From Zoroaster sp. YZ-2022 (lineage: Eukaryota; Echinodermata; Asteroidea; Forcipulatida; Zoroasteridae): a DNA stretch of 64,000 nt. The position numbers were made by a program, and so were the translations under genes. This document shows, in pieces, positions 32,027 to 44,309 of the stretch (positions within the stretch are counted from its first letter, which is position 1; the number at the start of each line of letters is the position of its first letter). The stretch lies in contig CM055823.1 of assembly GCA_029582265.1 (NCBI GenBank), positions 22,579,290-22,643,289 on the forward strand, written 5' to 3'. The notes beneath the pieces were generated by a model. It ran no database searches and had not been told where the DNA came from. It worked only from the letters and a program-made list of their open reading frames with translations.

Positions 32027-33761
32027 TGTTGTTTAAATTAATTGACAGTGTTGATTTTCAGACAAAAACATAATTTCTTCGTTGATTAACATTTTATTCG
32101 GTTCGAAAGATTATTTATGTTTACAGCTAAAAGATGACTGAAATGATTTGAATATCACAGGGGTAAATATACCCAGATCGTTGTAAGGGGTCAAATGTCA
32201 AGACCATTTTAAAGATTAAAGACCATAACAGTAAGCAGTGCTGAATATATAAGTGAATGGAGTTATCAAAATCCTTCGTCTTGTAGGCCTACCATGACAA
32301 TTCCAGACTTTTACTAACAAATAATAGTCCATGTGCCAGGAGCTGAACAGTACTTTGCCGGTACCACTTGGAGGGACTAAAGCTATCATATGTTTTCTAC
32401 TTGCATAAAATCTATTTATTAAATATAATTATAGCTGGAATGGTATAGCTTAGTGTAAGTTTACAATTAAAGGATTTTAATCCTGTTTAATATGGAAATG
32501 CTTATCCTCGCTCAAAAAAAACAGTCCTATGACTGTTTAATGATAGCTAAACAGAAGAATGTTCCCATGCTTTTAAACGCAGTAAAATATTTAAGCTAAA
32601 TGGCCAATTTCAAACAGCCGTTGTACATGTTGCAAGTAATGACCGGAGCAGTCATCGCCGAAGTATTTTTTCTCGAAATTATTGTTTGGGGTAGCATCAT
32701 AGCATAAACCTGTTTATATAAATGGTTTAAATGATGATAGTTTAGCGTTTGGAAACATAACGCCTATATTTAGAACCGTAATTTGTGATGTGTATGTATG
32801 GGTATTAATTTTACCCATGATGAAAAATGTATATCATAGTAATTTAAAAGGGATATGCATTTGGAGGTACCTAAATTTAGGGGAAAAAAAGAACTGATGA
32901 ACAAATTTCCAAAGTAGTAATTGTGACCTGTTACAACGAAATGAACGTAAAGTCGCACTATACCATTTCTCAGTAAAGTGGGAAAAGTGAAAAATCAGAG
33001 GGGAGGTCTAATTTTTTTGTTATTATATTTGCAATTTGTAAATCTCCTTATATCGAATTCCAAATTTTCAGACAATTAAAACCTCAATTTCAGGTTAATT
33101 TCGTTGGTAGCTTTTATCGCGTTCTAACAAACAACTTGAAACAAAGACGGAGACAAAAACAAAGCCGCAAATCCCCCTGTGGTAGTCTGGGGGATCGCTG
33201 TAACCCCAAGTGTTACATATCATTGGAAAGCTCTTGTTCTACTGAATCCAGAAATACCAATAACTCAATCGTTTAAATTTCCGACTTTGAGCTCATTTTG
33301 TGGTGACAGGCCACAATTTACCTCTGGATGATGGGTGTGCCGCCCGTACGCCCTTTTTAATGTACCGACTGCAGCATCCTGGATCCGTCCTAGAAAAAAT
33401 GATGAATATTTTCTGTTGAACAATGTTTTCAATGTTTTGGGTTATATTTCATGTTTTAATAATGTGTGTTGAATATCAAATAATTATTTTCCCCGTCAAT
33501 GACGTCATTGAAAAGGCCCCAGTTGTAACATAAAGCGAACCTTTTTATAACTCTATCGTATTTTTCTGATAAAGATAATGATATGTTCCAACAAAAGTGT
33601 ACTGGAAAAAGTGGTCCTTCCAGATTGCATGGGGAAATAATGAATTTTGAGCCAGTTGATCATAAACTAAAGCAGTAACGTACATAGTGTCGATGAAAAT
33701 GTAATGCGATAAACACAGAGAAAACTGGCCATAAATTCAAGTTCAAGTTTGAACGTAATAC
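32027..33761. repeat. Left arm of dispersed satellite-bearing element, copy B
   Basis: Matches 17781-18508 (copy C) at both ends: cggttcgaaagattattt near 32100 and ttttccccgtcaatgacg near 33487. Relative to copy C it has about 1.05 kb of extra sequence (roughly 32421-33465), either an insertion here or a deletion in C. The extra segment has no recognisable protein. Confidence 0.8.
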
Positions 33762-36700
33762 TATATTATTTAAGAAAGGAGTGATCTGCAGAAGGGGTCC
33801 ATTTAAAGCGAAGCTTGTAGGTATAGTCCCATTGTAGCTTCATGTACCAAAACACAAACCAATCTATATTATATAAGAAAGGAATGATCTGCAGAAGGGG
33901 TCCATTTAAAGCGAAGCTTGTAGGTATAGTCCCATTGTAGCTTCATGTACCAAAACACAAACCAATCTATATTATATAAGAAAGGAATGATCTGCAGAAG
34001 GGGTCCATTTAAAGCGAAGCTTGTAGGTATAGTCCCATTGTAGCTTTATGTACCAAAACACAAACCAATCTATATTATATAAGAAAGGAGTGATCTGCAG
34101 AAGGGGTCCATTTAAAGCGAAGCTTGTAGGTATAGTCCCATTGTAGCTTCATGTACCAAAACACAAACCAATCTATATTATATAAGAAAGGAATGATCTG
34201 TAGAAGGGGTCCATTTAAAGCGAAGCTTGTAGGTATAGTCCCATTGTAGCTTCATGTGCCAAAACACAAACCAATCTATATTATATAAGAAAGGAGTGAT
34301 CTGCAGAAGGGGTCCATTTAAAGCGAAGCTTGTAGGTATAGTCCCATTGTAGCTTCATGTACCAAAACACAAACCAATCTATATTATATAAGAAAGGAAT
34401 GATCTGCAGAAGGGGTCCATTTAAAGCGAAGCTTGTAGGTATAGTCCCATTGTAGCTTCATGTACCAAAACACAAACCAATCTATATTATATAAGAAAGG
34501 AATGATCTGTAGAAGGGATCCATTTAAAGCGAAGCTTGTAGTCCCATTGTAGCTTCATGTACCAAAACACAAACCAATCTATATTATATAAGAAAGGAAT
34601 GATCTGTAGAAGGGGTCCATTTAAAGCGAAGCTTGTAGGTATAGTCCCATTGTAGCTTCATGTACCTAAACACAAACCAATCTATATTATATAAGAAAGG
34701 AATGATCTGTAGAAGGGATCCATTTAAAGCGAAGCTTGTAGTCCCATTGTAGCTTCATGTACCAAAACACAAACCAATCTATATTATATAAGAAAGGAAT
34801 GATCTGTAGAAGGGGTCCATTTAAAGCGAAGCTTGTAGGTATAGTCCCATTGTAGCTTCATGTACCAAAACACAAACCAATCTATATTATATAAGAAAGG
34901 AATGATCTGCAGAAGGGGTCCATTTAAAGCGAAGCTTGTAGGTATAGTCCCATTGTAGCTTCATGTACCAAAACACAAACCAATCTATATTATATAAGAA
35001 AGGAATGATCTGTAGAAGGGGTCCCATTAAAGCGAAGCTTGTAGGTATAGTCCCATTGTAGCTTCATGTACCAAAACACAAACCAATCTATATTATATAA
35101 TAAAGTAATTTTCTGTAGAAGGTGTCCATTTAAAGCGAAGCTTGTAGGTATAGTCCCATTGTAGCTTCATGTACCAAAACACAAACCAATCTATATTATA
35201 TAAGAAAGGAATGATCTGCAGAAGGGGTCCATTTAAAGCGAAGCTTGTAGGTATAGTCCCATTGTAGCTTCATGTACCAAAACACAAACCAATCTATATT
35301 ATATAAGAAAGGAATGATCTCTAGAAGGGGTCCATTTAAAGCGAAGCTTGTAGGTATAGTCCCATTGTAGCTTCATGTACCAAAACACAAACCAATCTAT
35401 ATTATATAAGAAAGGAATGATCTGTAGAAGGGGTCCATTTAAAGCGAAGCTTGTAGGTATAGTCCCATTGTAGCTTCATGTACCAAAACACAAACCAATC
35501 TATATTATATAAGAAAGGAGTGATCTGTAGAAGGGGTCCATTTAAAGCGAAGCTTGTAGGTATAGTCCCATTGTAGCTTCATGTACCAAAACACAAACCA
35601 ATCTATATTATATAAGAAAGGAATGATCTGCAGAAGGGGTCCATTTAAAGCGAAGCTTGTAGGTATAGTCCCATTGTAGCTTCATGTACCAAAACACAAA
35701 CCAATCTATATTATATAAGAAAGGAATGATCTGCAGAAGGGGTCCATTTAAAGCGAAGCTTGTAGGTATAGTCCCATTGTAGCTTCATGTACCAAAACAC
35801 AAACCAATCTATATTATATAAGAAAGGAATGATCTGTAGAAGGGGTCCATTTAAAGCGAAGCTTGTAGGTATAGTCCCATTGTAGCCTTCATGTACCAAA
35901 ACACAAACCAATCTATATTATATAAGAAAGGAATGATCTGCAGAAGGGGTCCATTTAAAGCGAAGCTTGTAGGTATAGTCCCATTGTAGCTTCATGTACC
36001 AAAACACAAACCAATCTATATTATATAAGAAAGGAATGATCTGTAGAAGGGGTCCATTTAAAGCGAAGCTTGTAGGTATAGTCCCATTGTAGCTTTATGT
36101 ACCAAAACACAAACCAATCTATATTATATAAGAAAGGAATGATCTGCAGAAGGGGTCCATTTAAAGCGAAGCTTGTAGGTATAGTCCCATTGTAGCTTCA
36201 TGTACCAAAACACAAACCAATCTATATTATATAAGAAAGGAGTGATCTGCAGAAGGGGTCCATTTAAAGCGAAGCTTGTAGGTATAGTCCCATTGTAGCT
36301 TCATGTACCAAAACACAAACCAATCTATATTATATAAGAAAGGAGTGATCTGTAGAAGGGGTCCATTTAAAGCGAAGCTTGTAGGTATAGTCCCATTGTA
36401 GCTTCATGTACCAAAACACAAACCAATCTATATTATATAAGAAAGGAATGATCTGTAGAATGGGTCCATTTAAAGCGAAGCTTGTAGGTATAGTCCCATT
36501 GTAGCTTCATGTACCAAAACACAAACCAATCTATATTATATAAGAAAGGAATGATCTGTAGAAGGGGTCCATTTAAAGCGAAGCTTGTAGGTATAGTCCC
36601 ATTGTAGCTTATGTACCAAAACACAAACCAATCTATATTATATAAGAAAGGAATGATCTGTAGAATGGGTCCATTTAAAGCGAAGCTTGTAGGTATAGTC

Positions 36701-37347
36701 CCATTGTAGCTTATGTACCAAAACACAAACCAATCTATATTATATAAGAAAGGAATGATCTGTAGAAGGGGTCCATTTAAAGCGAAGCTTGTAGGTATAG
36801 TCCCATTGTAGCTTCATGTACCATAACACAAACCAATCTATATTATATAAGAAAGGAATGATCTGTAGAAGGGGTCCATTTAAAGCGAAGCTTGTAGGTA
36901 TAGTCCCATTGTAGCTTCATGTACCAAAACACAAACCAATCTATATTATATAAGAAAGGAGTGATCTGTAGAAGGGGTCCATTTAAAGCGAAGCTTGTAG
37001 GTATAGTCCCATTGTAGCTTCATGTACCATAACACAAACCAATCTATATTATATAAGAAAGGAGTGATCTGTAGAAGGGGTCCATTTAAAGCGAAGCTTG
37101 TAGGTATAGTCCCATTGTAGCTTCATGTACCAAAACACAAACCAATCTATATTATATAAGAAAGGAATGATCTGCAGAAGGGATCCATTTAAAGCGAAGC
37201 TTGTAGGTATAGTCCCATTGTAGCTTCATGTACCAAACACAAACCAATCTATATTATATAAGAAAGGAGTGATCTGCAGAAGGGGTCTATTTAAAGCGAA
37301 GCTTGTAGGTATAGTCCCATTGTAGCTTCATGTACCAAAACACAAAC
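33762..37347. repeat. 103-bp satellite array 2 (about 35 copies)
   Basis: Same monomer and orientation as array 1. More heterogeneous: 97-bp monomers lacking gtatag at about 34540 and 34740 (200 bp apart, a two-monomer block repeated), single-base changes, and a diverged monomer near 35100-35120. The left boundary reads tatattatttaagaaagga from the left arm; the right boundary acacaaaccc/aacagat is identical to array 1. Confidence 0.97.
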
Positions 37348-38260
37348 CCAACAGATAGTTTCTGTTGAAGAGGTGAATCTTATGAAACTTTGGAGTTTGC
37401 TTCACAAATATTTAGGCGATGGTTGTGTTGATTCTAATTTCGTTGGTGTACAACGGTGGTTTTATGTTGCTGTTTATAACTTTAATTATTGTACTACATC
37501 TGTTACCAATCGTCACACAGTCGTAACATTTTTTTCTAACAAGAAAACTTATACAGGAATTAATCCCTCCAGGTGGTACTGGAAAATTAGCTGGAACATG
37601 GAGTAAAACACTTATTACACCTCCACTACCGGTCACAAGGACTAATCGATATGAGTGTGATCCGAAATTTCAAAGGTCACCTTGGTGACAAATAAAAATT
37701 GTTTTCTTTCCAAGATACTCTCCAAGATATCTCACAAAGTTATGTACAGATTCTGACGAAACTCAGTGGATGGGATGGGTATGTCACTAATCGACAAATC
37801 GTGTAAAATTTTGGCGAATATCTGAACTTGACAGATGTGTTGGGTATGTCGGTATGAAAAACTGTTAAGAGTTTTGGGGAAGATCTGAAAGATCAAAGAT
37901 CAGCGTGGTGACAAATAATCACAATTTGCTTGTGCACAAAATATCTCAAAGGTTAATGACGAATTCGGACGAAGCTTGGTGGATGGGTTTGGTTTGACAC
38001 AATACAGTTTGTTGGTGAATATACGAAAGGTAGGGTGGGCCTCCACTACTGAATGCTGCCCAGGGGCCTCCACATGTCTAAATCCGGCCCTGACCGCGGT
38101 GACAAATATCATCACTAGGACTAATAGATTATAGTTTGAAGATTATCCGAAATATGTAATATACAACGCGTGAATCTGCTCATCGGTACTGTAGTGGAAA
38201 GCTAAAACAGTATACCGCTGGTGCCTCAGGGATTTAAATCTCGATAGTGTAGCCATTACA
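37348..38260. repeat. Right arm of dispersed satellite-bearing element, copy B
   Basis: Near-identical to 7138-8160 except for a missing 27 bp near 37410 and a missing segment of about 90 bp near 37826. 38260-38620 is also shared with block A and holds no recognised gene. Confidence 0.85.
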
Positions 38261-38619
38261 CTAGCCCCATCGAAAATAATAATAGGGTGGGTTCTAAAGT
38301 TCAAAGGTCAAATGTTTGAGACTCTGAATTACTGAAATGAGGAGGTAATCGACTGACATCCCAAATGTGGGAATGTAATGGTGGTCTAATGCCAGAACCC
38401 ATAAATAAAAGTATACAACTAATGGATGAGACCCAAACTTGATAACAGAGTCTTTTGTTGAAGGTCCAATACTGAACTTAAAGGGCATGAATTGAATCCA
38501 ATGTCTGTTGAGCATAGAAGTCAAGCCATTTGGATATGGCTGATTTGTATTATTTTTCAACGGGCTCTTTTGGGATTATTACTGGATATGTTATTATTAG
38601 TCGTAGTAACCTTGTAAAC

Positions 38620-41310
38620 CAGTGTTGCGTCTGCCAGAATGGGAAGACCAGAATACCGATAGCCTTGTCGTGCTCTAAGTTCTGCAGTACTCTGTCAATG
38701 AGAGCAAATGGAGAAAAAGCATCAATTATTTCATCTTCCCAAGAGAATGAAAATGCATCACATGTTACTGTCTCGGGGTCAGAGAACCATGATACATATG
38801 GCTTGAACTAATAATTAGTTCTAGAACAAATATACAATTGATGAAATATTCAGTGCTGATGAAATTTTCTGGAAGACCTGACTATTCAACTTCCATTCTA
38901 AGTGGTCATCTGTTGATGTTGAAAAAGAATCTGAATGAGCATTCTCTATGCCAGGACTGTGGCATGCCATTATCCTCGAACCATGTTGTAAACACCAAAG
39001 CTATAACTGCTTTATAGTCAAAGTATTGACTAGTGCCGGGGATTGGAAACCCGATATTATGATTAATGTATGCCACAGCGGTTTCAGTACATGTAGTGAA
39101 ACAGTTTTGTTTTGTATGTGAGTAGCAAAACATCTAAGTGCATAATAGACTGCCAATAATTCCAGATAATTTATGTGGAAAATTGCTTCAACTGGGCAAC
39201 CTGCTCCCCAACAGCTGAGGGAAGCATTATCCATGAATTTTATCAACCCGAGGCATTATTGGGCGATATGCATAAGTTAAAACTTTTGCATAAGTTAAAA
39301 CCATTGCAGTTCGAAAACAGCCTCTTGATGGCAAAGACATTTTGGCGTGAAAATCTCCCCCATGTTTCTTGAGCGCTCCATCTTTCGCCCTTTCTATATG
39401 TCTGTAAAACAGCAGGATCAGTGGCACTGCAGAGAAACATGAAACTAGTCTGTCAATAAAATGCTTGGATTTGTCTGATTGGCTAGATGGTGACATGCAT
39501 TAACAACCAAATATATGTTTTTGGTCGGCAAGGACACCGTCATTTCTACTGTCTTTATCACAGAACCCCAAATTATGTTAAACATTAATTTTAGTAGGGT
39601 TAGGATGTGATTTGGTCTGATTGATGACAAAACCGAATTCGGTCAGAAGTGCACATCTAGCTTGAAGATTCTTTGTACATTCATTCACTGTGTCCCCAAT
39701 GAGAAGGGAATCATCAATATAGCTCGCAGATATGTGGCCAGTATTGCGTAAAGTTGCAATCGCTGGTTTCATGACCTTAGTTAATATGCGTGGTGCGCTT
39801 GACGGGTAAAAAACAAACAAACAAACAAAAACAAATCAAGTGAATTGCCACAGTTTGTCTCGCCATATAAATCTATATAATTTCTGCTGTTCAAGGGCCA
39901 TTGGAATGGTCAAATATGCATCTTTAAGATCTACCGATGCTAAAAAGCAATTAGGGCGAATGAGCGTAAGTGCATCCTCTAGCGTCTCCTAGGGCTCTGC
40001 GTTTTCGGATATTTTTGGAACCGGATACCCGAAATCAGGAAACGTCGGATACCCAGATACTCGTTTTCATTTATGTCGAAAACATGCCTCCGGTGGTGCA
40101 CAAAAACATCTCCTGTAAATGGTAACAAAATTTACCTTTATAATACAGAATATACCATAATTAAATCGATCTTTTCATTACTGTGTCGTTTTTATTAAAG
40201 TAAAACAATTAGGCAAATATTCCCTCCTGTGCTGCTGGTTTGCTAAGTTGTTTGAAGCAGCCGCTGCCATTCCCTTTGCAGCCTGAACAATTCAATACAA
40301 TTTATCACAAACAGTTGGAGAACGTGTATGTAAATGTCCGTAAAATAGTATAAAGGCTTTATTGGAGTGTAATTTCTTGAATTTAAAGATAATTGTCTAT
40401 AAAAGTGTAAACATTACATTTTTCAAAAGTCGTTTACGGGTAGTTGGAACCGAAAAATGGAACCGGGTAATGACAGTTTCGGTCGGATACCCGGCACAGC
40501 CCTAGCGTCTCCATTTTAATATGGTGATATGTGACAAATTTATTAAAATGTTTCAAATTGATGATAAGCCGCATAGAGCAATTAGTTTTCGTTGTCACAA
40601 TAATATTGGAAAGAAGCTGCTCTTGACAGGGCTGTGCTTCGACAATGGCACCTTTTGTACACACTGAATCTATTTCTTTATCTATCATCTCAGCTTCAGA
40701 ATCTGAAAACTGTATTGAATTCAATATGGCAATGTGCCACCGTGTCTAGTCTAGGGCCCACTTGTAAGATGTGATATTGGCCCAGGCAGAGACAAATTGC
40801 TTCAATCTTCCCGCAAAATGGGTAAATTTTTGAATGGTGTACTTACTCACGAGGTTAGTGTTCTCTGCGGTTAGTCATGCTGTCGACTGCTTGTTTGGGC
40901 CCAAAGAGCTGGCTGGCCGTAACTGGCTCTGGTTAGTCATCGGGTACGGGTTGAATGGCCGAGTTCCTGACCCTGGACCTCCTTGGTAATATGGTGCCCT
41001 CATTCAGCGGTTATAACATCCTCTCCCAAAGGAGGGCCTGAAACGCCAATCCCTTGAAGGGCGTGGCAAGCTGTGTGAATAGCTTCTTTTGTTTACACTA
41101 TCAGGTTGCTGCACATGTACTTTATATCCAATTTTATTGGAATTCTGAATACTTTTGCACGACTGTGCCAAATCGTCCCCAAACAAAAGTTTGTATATGG
41201 GACTTAATTGTGAGGAACAAAGAAATTCTGACTCAAATCTGGGGGAGTTGTGTCGCGTGGACCACAAATGTAGCAATGAATTGCCACGCTTAAGAGCTGC
41301 AATTGCATCA
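38620..41310 (-). mobile_element. DIRS-like retroelement, decayed, copy B
   Basis: Second copy of 8550-11230 with the same order: gag-like (41004-41300), RT fingers (40434-40724), YIDDS core (39578-39820), RNase H (38906-39246). Small differences include a short duplication at 39281-39300 (gcataagttaaaac twice) and a 3-bp insertion near 39585 that moves the frame end. Contains the hAT-type MITE at 39990-40504. Confidence 0.8.
39990..40504. mobile_element. hAT-type non-autonomous MITE (copy B)
   Basis: 515 bp, same TAGGGCTCTGC / GCACAGCCCTA ends and GCGTCTCC duplications (39982-39989, 40505-40512) as the copy at 9915-10429. Confidence 0.88.
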
Positions 41311-41907
41311 ATGAGATTAATAATATTAATAATAATAAACTGTGCTGCCTCACACAAAACTGCCTCACACAAAATGTCCCGAAGCGCTTACAAAAATTAG
41401 CCGTTAATTAAAGAGATAAGGTTTTAGCATTGATTTGAAAATGTTTTCATTTGGAGCAGTTTTTATGAAATTTGGCAAATTGTTCCACAGTGTGGGTGAA
41501 GAATGTGAAAACGAGCGATGGCCATATGATTTGGCATGGTGCGAGTGATGTATGGGACGAGTTGAGATGAAGAGCTGGAACGGAGGGTACGACGAGGTTG
41601 ATATGGATGAAGGAGTTCATGGAGGTAGTGGGGTGCGGAATGGTTGAGGGATTTGTATGTCAGAAGTAGGATTATGAATTCTATGCGTTTGGAGACAGGT
41701 AACCAATTAAGTGTACGGAGTATTGGGGTGATATGTTGCCGAGGTGATGAGCGGGTGACAAGTCTTGCTGCTGAGTTTTGAATACGTTGGAGTTTTGTAA
41801 TTTGTGAGACAGGTAGACAACTGAGAAGACTGTTACAGAGATCTAAATGGCATGTGATGAAAGCATGGACCAGTCTTTCAGTGGTGTGTTGATCTACACA
41901 TTTCCTT

Positions 41908-41910
<3 letters not shown>

Positions 41911-41938
<28 letters not shown>

Positions 41939-44292
41939 CCGGAGGAAAAATATTTATTTTCTCATCTCAATTTCACAATCGTTCAGTACAGAAATATAAA
42001 TAATACATATCCAAAAAATAAAGAGCTACTCTTCACAAAGCCTTGAAAATGTGTCCCATTTTTGATAAAATTTAACACTATTACCATTTGTCATGAAAAT
42101 GAATTTCTCCAATACATAATATCGTTTAATATCCTTCTTTATCTGCTCAAAGGATGGTTTACTTTCATTCATCTTCATTTTATAGATATGAAAACGACAC
42201 ATAAGAAGAATCAAATTAAGGGCACTCCAATTTCTATTCAGCACCCCAAAGAGAATACACATATTGTCGAAATTGACATTAATGTTCACTGTCTCTGTCA
42301 CCCATATATTAACTCGATCCCAAAAGGAACGGGTAATCTTACATGTACAGAACAGATGAACTAGAGTCTCACTTTCGACTTGGCAAAAGGTACACAAATC
42401 ACTATTCTTGATCTTAATTTTAGCCAGAAAGGAATTAACTCCCAAGATTCTATGGACCAGCCTATATTGAAACCAACGTAATTTAGTATCTAAAGTACAC
42501 CAAAAGGGAAGACGACAAAAGACCAACCATTTTGATATGGGAATGTCAACATTCAACTTTGTATCCCACTTACTGATAAATTTAAACTTAACCGTTTTAG
42601 TCGCGGTAAAAATATTGTAAATACGTATCGAGCCTTTTTTATCCTGCAAAAGCAACTCCAGGTTAAAAGGGATAAAAGGAAAAACAATGTTACATTTCAT
42701 TCCAGTAAAGCAATTACGAAAAGAATGTTTAACCGCTTTAACCATGCCCCCATACTCAAGGAAATTCGTTCTAATGTTAGATCGAACCATAAAATTTTCC
42801 AACGTTAAAAAGTCCCCCTTTTCATCAAGAAGATCGCACACAAAATTTACACCTTTGTTGGCCCAGTGTTTATAATACACTGTTTTCTTGCCAACTCTAA
42901 TCCTGTGATTATACCACAAAGTATTCGTTAAAACATCGTTCGATGTGTCTGGTTCTTGGATTGACACAAAGGAGCACCAGGCATTGAGAACATCAATCCA
43001 AAAGTAATTGGGGCATTGGGCCAGTTTTAATGGTTGGACAATACTGGCATGTCCTCCCTCCAGAACAAGGGAGTTTTGAATTGTTGTAATCTTGGAAAAA
43101 AGGTTGACCCACCCAGAGTCAACAACATTTAAGTATCTACGAATCCAAGTAATTTTAAGTGCATTGATGTAAGAACGCATATCGACCATTTTCAAACCTC
43201 CTTGACTATAGTCTTGAATCATCTGATTCCTGGATATTCTATCGACACCTTTCCAAATGAATTTGTAAAACATACTGTCTAATGCTTTAATCATATAGCC
43301 AGGCGGGTCAGGGAGTGTCAAAATAAGAAATGTAAGTTTTGATAGTAGAAGTGATTTAACTATTGTAACCCTTCCAAGAACAGTGAGGTTTCTTTTAGAC
43401 CATTGTTCAATTAAACATTTAACGGTAATAATAACCTTATCATAGTTAACCCTCACCATGGTATTAAGATTAGTGGAAAAATCAATACCAAGTGCTCTAA
43501 ACGTATCTTGGACACCAATCCAGTTAATATTAATGTTAGCACAAAGCCGTTTTTGATGGCCCTTATTACCACCAATCCAGACCGCATTTGTTTTATCTAC
43601 ATTGACTTATAAGCCGGACATTTTAGCAAAATCATCAAGTAACTTAAAAGCTCGTCCCAATGAAATTTCTGAACCATTTAAAAATAACACGGTGTCGTCT
43701 GCATATTGAGAAAGCCTATATTCCACATCCTCAACTATGATCCCTTTCAAAATTCTGTCATTGCGAACCATCTTGCCCAGAATCTCAGCACACAAAAGGA
43801 ACAAATACGGGCTGAGGCCGTCGCCTTGTCTACAGCCCCGCTCAATTTTGAACGACTCCGACAGGAATCCATTGATAAAAACGGAGGCTTTAGCCCCACT
43901 ATAAAAAGTCTGAAACCATTTTTGAATTGAAGGACCAAAATTAAACTTATCAAGAATATTCATAATAAATTTATGGGAGACAGAATCAAAGGCTTTCTCA
44001 AAATCAATTAACAAAAACATACCGGGAATGTTTTTAGTTTCCGTGAAATTAATTAAATCATACAGTAACCGGATATTTTCCCCAATATAGCGTCCGCTTA
44101 AAAATCCTTTCTGCTGCTCATGAATAATAGATGAGAGACAAGTTTTAAGTCTCTCTGCAATACAAGCAGAAGCCAATTTGTAAGAGGTATTCAGTAACGA
44201 AATAGGCCGCCAGTTTTTTTAAAATTTACGTGGTTTATCCCCTTTAGGCAATAATGTGATAATTCCATATTGTTGAGTAACTGAAAGTGTCC
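41911..44292 (-). mobile_element. 5'-truncated Tx1/L1-like LINE insertion
   Basis: Absent from the corresponding site of copy A (11832-11845), where the sequence is continuous. Flanked by the duplication CACATTTCCTTAAC (41897-41910 and 44293-44306, extendable to 17 bp). The element's 3' end has an A tail of 28 residues (T run 41911-41938) with a polyadenylation signal AATAAA (minus strand, about 41950-41956) just upstream. The 5' end is truncated within the RT. This is the textbook product of target-primed reverse transcription. Confidence 0.95.
42026..44176 (-). pseudogene. Tx1/L1-like reverse transcriptase with two nonsense codons
   Basis: One reading frame from about 44280 to 42026, broken only by TAA at 44219-44221 and TAA at 43607-43609. 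The pieces carry YGIITLLPKGDKPRKF, HEQQKGFLSGRYIGENIRLL, FLLIDFEKAFDSVSH, RGCRQGDGLSPYLFLLCAEI and YRLSQYADDTVLFLNG (catalytic YADD, about 43690). After the second stop come RVTIVKSLLLSKLTFLILTL, GGLKMVDMRSYINALKITWI and a Cys-His cluster SDLCTFCQVESETLVHLFCT near the C-terminus. The clean frame means recent insertion of an already or soon-after mutated copy. The 44219-44779 frame is an artefact that fuses the host LINE to this insert. Confidence 0.9.
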
Positions 44293-44309
44293 CACATTTC
44301 CTTAACTTT

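Noticed and set aside
36433..36726. 97-codon frame in array 2
   Set aside because: Same artefact caused by two monomers with single-base deletions.
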